Shown here: positions 55,601 to 61,819 of the stretch, one piece after another
Layout: every line of letters begins with the position of its first letter
Position numbering within the stretch: position 1 is the first letter of the stretch
NCBI RefSeq assembly: GCF_001904745.1
Contig: NZ_MRCD01000031.1
Span: 1-64,000 of the forward strand
Reading direction: 5' to 3'
DNA from: Calothrix sp. HK-06
Lineage (GTDB): Bacteria > Cyanobacteriota > Cyanobacteriia > Cyanobacteriales > Nostocaceae
DNA: 64,000 nt
Program-made: the position numbers and the translations under genes
The notes under the pieces: model-generated
Told to the model about the DNA's origin: nothing
The model's database searches: none
Seen by the model: only the letters and a program-made list of their open reading frames with translations

Positions 55601-58464
55601 AAATCACCTTTAGTAACAGCTGTTGCAACTTCTGCAATTGCACGGACTTGATTTGTTAAATTTGCGGCTAATTCATTCACGTTGTCTGTTAAGTCGCGCC
55701 AAATACCTGATGCACCTGGAACTTTCGCTTGTCCACCCAGTTTTCCTTCTATTCCTACTTCACGAGCAACAGTTGTAACTTGGTCGGCAAATGTAGCTAA
55801 CGTATCAATCATTTCATTAATTGTTTCCGCTAAAGTTTCGATTTCTCCTTGAGCGTCTAATATCAGTTTACGTTTTAAGTTCCCGTTAGCTACCGCCGTT
55901 ACAATTTTGGCAATACCTCGCACTTGTGCCGTCAAGTTACCTGCCATCGAGTTAACGTTATCCGTCAAATCTTTCCAAATTCCAGCTACACCAATTACTT
56001 GAGCTTGACCACCCAATTTACCCTCAGTTCCCACTTCACGTGCAACACGAGTTACTTCTGATGCAAAGGAATTAAGCTGGTCAACCATCGTGTTAATGGT
56101 ATTTTTCAAGTGAAGCATCTCACCTTTGACATCGACGGTAATTTTCCTTGACAAATCACCACCAGCAATCGCTGTTGCTACCTCAGCAATATTACGTACT
56201 TGCCCTGTCAAATTACCTGCCATCAAATTAACGTTATCCGTTAAATCTTTCCAAGTACCTCCGACTCCACGCACGTAAGCCTGTACTCCAAGTTTACCTT
56301 CAGTTCCTACTTCACGTGCGACACGAGTTACTTCCGAAGCAAACGAGTTAAGTTGATCAACCATTGTATTGATGGTATTTTTCAACTCCAAAATTTCACC
56401 TTTGACATCAACAGTAATTTTTTTTGATAAGTCACCAGTTGCGACTGCTGTTGTCACATCGGCAATGTTTCGCACTTGGTCAGTTAAACTTCCTGCCATG
56501 AAGTTTACGCTGTCCGTCAAATCTTTCCAAGTACCAGCTACACCTTTTACTTCTGCTTGTACTCCCAACTTACCTTCGCTACCCACCTCACGCGCAACAC
56601 GAGTTACCTCACTAGCAAACGAGTTAAGTTGGTCAACCATCGTATTGATGGTATTTTTTAACTCTAAAATTTCACCTTTGACATCAACAGTGATTTTCTT
56701 TGATAAATCACCAGTTGCGACCGCTGTTGTCACCTCAGCAATATTTCTTACTTGCGCCGTTAAACTACCTGCCATGAAGTTTACACTGTCAGTCAAGTCT
56801 TTCCACGTACCGGCAACACCGCGAACCTGTGCCTGACCGCCAAGTTTTCCTTCGGCGCCGACTTCACGTGCAACTCTTGTTACCTCACTAGCAAACGAGT
56901 TCAACTGGTCAACCATGATATTAATGGTATTTTTCAGTTGTAAAATTTCACCTTTTACATCTACGGTAATTTTTTTAGAAAGGTCACCTTTCGCAATGGC
57001 TGTTGTGACTTCAGCGATGTTGCGTACCTGGGCCGTTAAACTACCCGCCATGAAGTTTACACTGTCGGTAAGGTCTTTCCATGTACCCGCAACGCCTTTA
57101 ACTTCGGCTTGCACACCTAGCTTACCTTCGGTTCCAACTTCGCGCGCGACGCGGGTTACTTCCGAAACAAAGGAGTTAAGCTGGTCAACCATCGTATTGA
57201 TGGTGTTTTTTAACTCTAAAATTTCACCTTTGACATCTACAGTAATTTTCTTCGATAAGTCGCCATTTGCAACTGCAGTTGTCACCTCAGCAATGTTTCG
57301 CACCTGCGCGGTTAAACTGCCAGCCATGAAATTAACTGACTCAGTTAAATCTTTCCAAGTACCTGCTACACCCCGAACTTCTGCCTGTACCCCTAATTTA
57401 CCTTCGCTGCCCACCTCGCGCGCAACGCGAGTTACCTCACTAGCAAACGAATTAAGCTGGTCAACCATCGTATTAATGGTGTTTTTTAACTCTAAAATTT
57501 CACCTTTGACATCTACAGTAATTTTCTTCGATAAGTCGCCATTCGCTACGGCAGTTGTTACCTCAGCTATATTTCGTACTTGAGAAGTCAAGCTACCTGC
57601 CATCGAATTGACACTATCTGTTAAGTCTTTCCACGTACCTGCAACACCTTTAACATCTGCTTGTACACCTAACTTACCTTCGGTTCCAACATCACGGGCA
57701 ACGCGAGTTACCTCACTAGCAAACGAATTAAGCTGGTCAACCATCGTATTGATGGTATTTTTTAACTCTAAAATTTCACCTTTGACATCTACAGTAATTT
57801 TCTTCGATAAATCACCATTCGCTACGGCAGTTGTCACCTCAGCAATGTTGCGTAGCTGTGCGGTGAGATTACCTCCCATTAAATTTACGCTATCAGTTAA
57901 ATTTTTCCACGTCCCTGCTACACCAGGAACATCAGCTTGTACACCTAATTTACCTTCAGTTCCGACTTCGCGCGCAACCCGTGTTACTTCTGAAGAAAAA
58001 GAATTAAGTTGTGTTACCATCGTATTCACAATGGTAGCTGTTTGTAAAAATTCTCCTTGTAACGGTTTATCATCAATTTCTGTAGGCACGGTTTGTGATA
58101 AATCACCGTTTGCAACTGCTCTAATTACGCGAGTCGTTTCTGCTGTTGGTTGTACTAAGTCTGTAATTAGAGCATTAACAGAATCAATCGAACTTTTCCA
58201 GGCGCCTCTGGCATTACCAATAGACGCGCGCTCAGAAATTTTACCTTCTTTACCAACAACAGTACTGACACGCTCTAACTCCATTGCCATGCGTTCGTTC
58301 ATCTCAATAATGTCATTAAGAGTGTCAGCAATTTTTCCGGCAACTCCGGTGTGGTCAAGAGGCATTCGTGAACTAAAGTTACCTTTCTTAACTTCTGCAA
58401 GAGTTCTTAATAGCTGTTTAAGGTCGAGACTATCTGTGTCGCTAGCGCTTTGTAAGGTCGTCAT
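52648..58464 (-). CDS. giant soluble hybrid histidine kinase with HAMP array
   Basis: 1938 residues with no membrane span. About eleven HAMP-type repeats of 92 residues fill positions 1-1000; the core repeat reads [18 protein letters not shown] then [18 protein letters not shown] and VTRVAREVG. Then GAF (about 1015-1160), a long coiled coil (1165-1255), HisKA with the phosphorylated His near 1260 in [10 protein letters not shown], HATPase, and three receivers with Asp near 1599, 1721 and 1870. The plan resembles the fungal group III (Nik1-type) osmosensing kinases and their bacterial relatives. Signal unknown; it probably senses a cytosolic or physical cue such as osmotic stress. Followed by cheR, cheB and a response regulator in the same direction. 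Confidence 0.93.
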   Translation of the reverse strand: MTTLQSASDTDSLDLKQLLRTLAEVKKGNFSSRMPLDHTGVAGKIADTLNDIIEMNERMAMELERVSTVVGKEGKISERASIGNARGAWKSSIDSVNALITDLVQPTAETTRVIRAVANGDLSQTVPTEIDDKPLQGEFLQTATIVNTMVTQLNSFSSEVTRVAREVGTEGKLGVQADVPGVAGTWKNLTDSVNLMGGNLTAQLRNIAEVTTAVANGDLSKKITVDVKGEILELKNTINTMVDQLNSFASEVTRVARDVGTEGKLGVQADVKGVAGTWKDLTDSVNSMAGSLTSQVRNIAEVTTAVANGDLSKKITVDVKGEILELKNTINTMVDQLNSFASEVTRVAREVGSEGKLGVQAEVRGVAGTWKDLTESVNFMAGSLTAQVRNIAEVTTAVANGDLSKKITVDVKGEILELKNTINTMVDQLNSFVSEVTRVAREVGTEGKLGVQAEVKGVAGTWKDLTDSVNFMAGSLTAQVRNIAEVTTAIAKGDLSKKITVDVKGEILQLKNTINIMVDQLNSFASEVTRVAREVGAEGKLGGQAQVRGVAGTWKDLTDSVNFMAGSLTAQVRNIAEVTTAVATGDLSKKITVDVKGEILELKNTINTMVDQLNSFASEVTRVAREVGSEGKLGVQAEVKGVAGTWKDLTDSVNFMAGSLTDQVRNIADVTTAVATGDLSKKITVDVKGEILELKNTINTMVDQLNSFASEVTRVAREVGTEGKLGVQAYVRGVGGTWKDLTDNVNLMAGNLTGQVRNIAEVATAIAGGDLSRKITVDVKGEMLHLKNTINTMVDQLNSFASEVTRVAREVGTEGKLGGQAQVIGVAGIWKDLTDNVNSMAGNLTAQVRGIAKIVTAVANGNLKRKLILDAQGEIETLAETINEMIDTLATFADQVTTVAREVGIEGKLGGQAKVPGASGIWRDLTDNVNELAANLTNQVRAIAEVATAVTKGDLTRSISVEAQGEVAALKDNINQMIANLRGTTRKNTEQDWLKTNLAKFTRMLQGQRDLETVSKLILSELAPLVTAQQGLFYLMEAAENHPQFLKLISSYAYRERKNLSNRFSLGEGLVGQCALEKERILLTQVPDSYIKISSGLGEATPLNVVVLPVLFEGQVTAVIELASFHRFSEIHLTFLDQLTESIAIVLNTISASMRTEELLKQSQSLAEELQTQQKELTETNKRLEQQAQSLKASEELLKRQQEQLQQTNEELEEKAELLAVQNREVERKNNEIEQARQAIEEKAEQLAMTSKYKSQFLANMSHELRTPLNSLLILAGLLSENSEANLTDKQVEYSRTIYSAGNDLLALINDILDLAKIESGTMSVEIHETFFRDLQQHIEINFRQVAADRKLDFRIHFDSHLPRAIFTDAKRLQQILKNLLSNAFKFTEQGCVSLNVSLATSGWNPDKEILNRSQRVIAFAVTDTGIGIARDKQQIIFEAFQQVDGTTSRKYDGTGLGLSISREIANLLGGEIRLVSELGKGSTFTLYLPQSYSNQSFISGNNGNERTNVTNTITVAATQVIEPTVIDEAQLLSEQAINDDRENIQPGEHLLLIIEDDVNFARILLDISQQQGFKVIVATRGDVGLAMARSYKPTAIMLDLRLPVMDGWTVLEHLKHDPDTRHIPVHIMSIDEGRQRGLQQGAIAYLQKPIDSDSLLNALSRIREFVERQVKNLLIVEDDATQRESLLELISNSDVGTTAVGTGRAALEALQNSHFDCLVLDLGLPDMTGFELIEQIKQQANLSYLPVIIYTGKELTSQEESELRRISDSIIIKDVRSPERLLDETALFLHRVQENLSAPQRQMLEKIHQKDQVLIGKKVLIIDDDVRNIFALTSLLERYKMQILYAESGRDGISILETTHDINLILIDIMMPGMDGYETMQCIRTMDKLKSLPIIALTAKAMKGDREKCINAGASDYITKPVDTQQLLSLLRVWLYK
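55600..58350 (-). repeat. 276-base tandem repeats encoding HAMP units
   Basis: Inside the kinase gene. The DNA period is 276 bases, measured for example from the CACCTTTGAC unit at 57225 to the same unit at 57501. The central units (about 56000-57900) are the most alike; the outermost two on each side are diverged. Such arrays can gain or lose units by recombination, so copy number may differ between strains or in assemblies. Confidence 0.85.
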
Positions 58465-58799
58465 TGTTAGTCAATAAACTAAATATATTTCTAATGGTCG
58501 AGTTTCAGAGTAGGAGATTCGATTTAAATGAAGTATCTAGATACGGCAACGTGGAAAAACACGCTTAAGCTGCAACCCAAAACATTCTTTATATTATCTA
58601 CTTAAAATGGCTATTGTCACCTCTACCTATAGATTATGTAAATTCAACTAATATCTATCCATAGGTAGAGGTTATTTTAATATTTAATAATATTTTTTGT
58701 AAAAATAAATAAAGATTTAATACGAAAAAGACTGGCAAAGAATATAACAGATAATTTACTCGTTGTAAACAATGGTTTTTTACAGTAGATTAATTGCCT
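58465..58799. other. intergenic upstream of HAMP kinase
   Basis: 335 bases with no gene. An inverted repeat with 11-bp arms, CCTCTACCTAT at 58620-58630 and ATAGGTAGAGG at 58661-58671, lies about 155 bases before the kinase start. It could be a regulatory element of the kinase or the 3' hairpin of the upstream fragment. Confidence 0.5.
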
Positions 58800-59165
58800 T
58801 TATAAAGCTGCATTTGTTTGCTTCATCGATAAAAGAATAGTAAATGTGGCGCCTTTTCCAATGCCTGCGCTATATGCTTGTATTGTTTCGCCATGCATCT
58901 TGACAATGTTGTATACTATTGCTAATCCTAATCCCAATCCACCAAATTTACGAGTTTTACTACTGTCAGCTTGGCAGAAAACGTCAAATACACAAGGCAA
59001 AAAGTCGGGGTTTATACCAACTCCATTATCTGTAATTTTAATTTGAGCATAAGGTGCAGGTAAAGCAGATTCATTTGTAGAAAGTTGTATTGATACTTGC
59101 CCACCTTCAGTTACAGATAATAGAGCAACTATATAACGCCTTGTATTTGAACTAGTAAGGTACAT
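58800..59165 (-). pseudogene. truncated histidine kinase (HATPase part only)
   Basis: 121 residues. ITDNGVGINPDFLPCVFDVF (G1 box), then KTRKFGGLGLGLAIVYNIVKMHG (G2 box), closest to the C-terminus of the hybrid kinase at 9165 (same DFLP and GLGLGLAI forms). The dimerisation and phosphoacceptor domain, the N box and any sensor are missing, and nothing upstream continues it. Probably a remnant left after deletion; a tiny stand-alone ATPase domain is unlikely to signal by itself. Confidence 0.7.
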
Positions 59166-59311
59166 GACGCTATTTCGAGCAAAGATACATAAATTTATAA
59201 ATCCTATGTATTTTGTATAATGAATCGCGCTCGAAGTATATTAACCCTAGGGAACGAATTATATCTTCCTACTGGCGTAGTATTATTTAATGGAAGTCCG
59301 GATGCAAAACA

Positions 59312-59758
59312 TTAGCCTTGTGATTTTTGCTCTAATTTATTAATCAAATCAATAACTTTAGCTTCTATTTGCCCCAAAGCTTCATCTACACTAGTTTTGT
59401 CAATATCGTGGACTAACCAATACTCTATATTATCAACCCACTGTGGAAAGCGTTCGGTCATGAGTGGACGGTGTTCGTCTTCATCGATAGCGATGACTTT
59501 GGTAAATGAATGGAAATCTTCTAGCAGGGCACTTTGGGGAAAGCGTTCTTCATTAAGTAGTATAATTCCTTTTTGTGCTAATGCTGTTTTGGCATAATGA
59601 GAAATGGCACCAACGTTATTAACACCACGTTCCAGCGCCAAACCGCGTGAGTCAGCTTGCCAGTTAAGTTCATGTTTACGTGCGAGGTAGTTGAACAAGT
59701 GTTCTGCAAAGCGACTACGGTAATAATTACCCGTGCAGAGAAAAAGAATAGTTTGCAT
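59312..59758 (-). CDS. low-molecular-weight protein tyrosine phosphatase-like protein
   Basis: 148 residues from ATG 59758; an upstream in-frame ATG at 59824 would overlap the RNA ligase stop. The N-terminal motif ILFLCTGNYYRSR (4-16) is the C-x5-R phosphatase loop (C8, R14). Later YWLVHDID contains the likely acid Asp. The LMW-PTP / arsenate reductase fold is clear. It starts 22 bases after the RNA ligase stop, so both are probably one operon. Substrate could be protein phosphotyrosine, or a nucleic-acid or nucleotide phosphate given the neighbour; the last is inference. Confidence 0.8.
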   Translation of the reverse strand: MQTILFLCTGNYYRSRFAEHLFNYLARKHELNWQADSRGLALERGVNNVGAISHYAKTALAQKGIILLNEERFPQSALLEDFHSFTKVIAIDEDEHRPLMTERFPQWVDNIEYWLVHDIDKTSVDEALGQIEAKVIDLINKLEQKSQG

Positions 59759-59780
59759 TGTTAAAAATCTTGCGACTTTA

Positions 59781-60773
59781 TTAATGTAACTCAGTACCAT
59801 CTTTACGGAGCAGATATCTATCACTAATTAGTTTGATTACTACTCGCCCAATTTCTGGATGTATTCTTTCTTGTACTGGTTGAATTATTACTCCTTCCAT
59901 CATACAACTTGGACAAAGAACGCTGTCTTTATTGTTGAATTGTGATGCTGTTTCCCAACTGTAGGCGCCTTGGTAAAGTAAAGGTACTGTAGGAAGGGAG
60001 CGTGAGTTACAAAATTCGACAAATTCATCGTAGTTCAGGAATTCACTACCACGACGTACTGCAAATAAGACAATCGCAATTTTACCGTTGCTTAAACCAT
60101 ATTTAATGTCTTGTACACCATATATTTCTCCAAAGACTTGAATATTTACTGGTAATTGTTGCAAAGCTCGGTTTTCATGGTATGCACGTATATAAACTAG
60201 ATTTTTATTGGCTTCGCTATTTTTCCAGAAATAGTTGTGACTGCCAATTTTAACCACTCCCTCATCATCAACTAAAACAGTGAAGTTCGTGCCGTGTACT
60301 TTTTCGGTAACTACGACTTCTTCTGCGTCAACGAATACATCTTTATAACGTTTGATGTTTTCGGGACTTGGAAATTTATATTGTCCAATATGATTTTCCA
60401 TTTCTCCACTCATTCCACGTGGAATAGGATATTCATATTTAGTTACACCAAAATGCTCGGTGTAGTCGTCACCAAGTTGACCTGTAAAATTGGCGTCAAC
60501 AGGTATCAATAAACCTTCAGAAAAAATTCCTCGTAGTTTTGCTGCACGTAGTTTTTTTGAGTAATAGCTGCGAATTCCAAATTCATCCAAATACTTATCT
60601 GGAATAACGCTATCGATAGGAAAGTAATATGCTAAATCACCGACTTTAAAGTTACCTTTAGCTGTAATAACTTGATATGCCATTCCTTCAAAGAGAGCAA
60701 TATCTAATCTATCAGCATTGGGATGATGCTTAATTTCACTAATTTTTACAACTTCAACTTTTAAAACACTCAT
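59781..60773 (-). CDS. RNA ligase (ATP), DraRnl / Rnl5-like
   Basis: 330 residues from ATG 60773; the frame stays open to 60890 but that part is not protein-like. N-terminal OB-type domain (LKVEVVKISEIKHHPNADRLDI) followed by the nucleotidyltransferase domain: motif I TEKVHGTN with the adenylated Lys at K158, VFGEIYG (motif III), MEGVIIQP (motif IV) and VVIKLISDRYLLRK (motif V). This arrangement matches the Deinococcus RNA ligase group, which seals 3'-OH/5'-phosphate nicks in RNA on a template. It is followed after 22 bases by an LMW phosphatase-like gene, suggesting a small RNA- or nucleic-acid-repair operon. Divergent from mgtC. Confidence 0.9.
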   Translation of the reverse strand: MSVLKVEVVKISEIKHHPNADRLDIALFEGMAYQVITAKGNFKVGDLAYYFPIDSVIPDKYLDEFGIRSYYSKKLRAAKLRGIFSEGLLIPVDANFTGQLGDDYTEHFGVTKYEYPIPRGMSGEMENHIGQYKFPSPENIKRYKDVFVDAEEVVVTEKVHGTNFTVLVDDEGVVKIGSHNYFWKNSEANKNLVYIRAYHENRALQQLPVNIQVFGEIYGVQDIKYGLSNGKIAIVLFAVRRGSEFLNYDEFVEFCNSRSLPTVPLLYQGAYSWETASQFNNKDSVLCPSCMMEGVIIQPVQERIHPEIGRVVIKLISDRYLLRKDGTELH

Positions 60774-60963
60774 ATTATCTTGTACAACCACCCGCACTTT
60801 ATAAATTTCATTCTGTATTATTATTGTAGTATACAGATAAAATCTGTCAAGTGAGTAGAATTCAGCCTGAAGATAAGCTTTTAGAGTCAATTCTCATCCT
60901 TGCTAGGTATGTGTCACAGGTGGAAAGATTATATATTGGTTAATCTATGGTTAAGATAGAGTA
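60774..60963. promoter_or_regulatory. divergent promoter region, RNA ligase / MgtC
   Basis: 190 bases between start codons. AT-rich with several TATxxT-type boxes; no clear operator dyad found by eye. Confidence 0.35.
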
Positions 60964-61479
60964 ATGGGTGCGATGTTTGTTAGTTCTGATGACTGGGTGG
61001 AAATAGGAACAAGACTAGTATTAGCGCTAGGAGTTGGATGCATTATTGGTTTGAATCGTCAAAAAGGTGGTAGAGCAGCAGGAATGCGGACTTTTATGTT
61101 GGTGAGCATGGGGTCTGCACTTTTTGTAATGATTCCTTTACAAGCTAGTAGTGATATTGAGAATGCAGCAAATGCGCTGAGTAGAACAATTCAAGGTGTA
61201 TCAACTGGTGTAGGATTTATAGGCGCCGGATTAATACTACATGAATCACCCAGAGAATCAAAATCGCTAAGAGTGCGGGGACTAACGACAGCAGCATCGA
61301 TATGGCTTTCGGCAGGTTTAGGAGCTGCGATAGGTTGCGGTTTATGGCAAATGGCTTTGCTCGCAGCGTTTTTAACTTTGGTAACGCTGAGTGGAGTTAA
61401 GCGTTTGACGGAGTTTTGTAAGTTTTGGACAGATAGGAAGAAATTGGCAACGGATAGAACGGATGTAACGGATATTTAG
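60964..61479 (+). CDS. MgtC/SapB family membrane protein
   Basis: 171 residues, several membrane spans. MgtC signature: LGVGCIIGLNRQKGGRAAGMRTFMLVSMGSALF, then GVGFIGAGLILHE and GLTTAASIWLSAGLGAAIGCG. Homologues in pathogens help under low magnesium by acting on the F-type ATPase; in cyanobacteria the role is unclear. The last residues (KKLATDRTDVTDI) are encoded by an ACGGAT repeat, so the end may have been altered by repeat insertion. Single gene. Confidence 0.88.
   Translation: MGAMFVSSDDWVEIGTRLVLALGVGCIIGLNRQKGGRAAGMRTFMLVSMGSALFVMIPLQASSDIENAANALSRTIQGVSTGVGFIGAGLILHESPRESKSLRVRGLTTAASIWLSAGLGAAIGCGLWQMALLAAFLTLVTLSGVKRLTEFCKFWTDRKKLATDRTDVTDI
61446..61475. repeat. ACGGAT iterated repeat inside the mgtC 3' end
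   Basis: Three ACGGAT-type units in GGCAACGGATAGAACGGATG plus TAACGGAT. Same units as at 6985-7036. Here they lie in a coding frame. Confidence 0.75.
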
Positions 61480-61482
61480 TTT

Positions 61483-61497
61483 AGAAACCGGGTTTCT
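61483..61497. repeat. AGAAACCGGGTTTCT palindrome
   Basis: Fourth unit of this dyad in the window, immediately after mgtC, where it can act as a terminator hairpin. Confidence 0.7.
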
Positions 61498-61719
61498 CGC
61501 GGAAACCTCGTGTGTTATGGCTGGCTGATGTTACGCCTGGTTTTTTACAAGCTCAACTTATACATAATATATTTAGCTAAAGTTCTTGGGTTTGCTCATT
61601 AAAAAATTCAAATAATCGTCACAGGTAGTTCATGCCGAGTTGTTAGGCTGGATTAAGCAAATCTTAAATTTATTCTTATGTACGATTGTTTACGCTTTGG
61701 TGTTGTTTAAATGGCAATA

Positions 61720-61778
61720 GGGGCGGGTTTACAAAACTTTTCATTTTTATGCAGGATATGGGTTAACCCCCCCGTACA
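61720..61778. repeat. GGGCGGGTT-AACCC repeat
   Basis: Third locus of the family described at 25814 and 37016, with the same spacing and the shared GGATATGGGTTAACCC core. Confidence 0.8.
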
Positions 61779-61819
61779 GTAGTAAAAATTTTGATGTTTA
61801 GGTCATAAATTTAGTTTGT

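Larger units (their letters stand above)
61480..61819. other. intergenic with two repeat families
   Basis: No gene. AGAAACCGGGTTTCT at 61483-61497 and a GGGCGGGTT-AACCCGCCC copy at 61720-61778 (GGGGCGGGTTTAC at the left, GGTTAACCCCCCCGTAC at the right). Leader of the M16 peptidase. Confidence 0.6.

Noticed and set aside
56369-58477. Long plus-strand ORFs of up to 289 codons opposite the kinase gene
   Set aside because: They repeat with the same 276-base period as the HAMP units and are the complement of a repetitive, stop-poor gene. Shadows of the minus-strand coding sequence.
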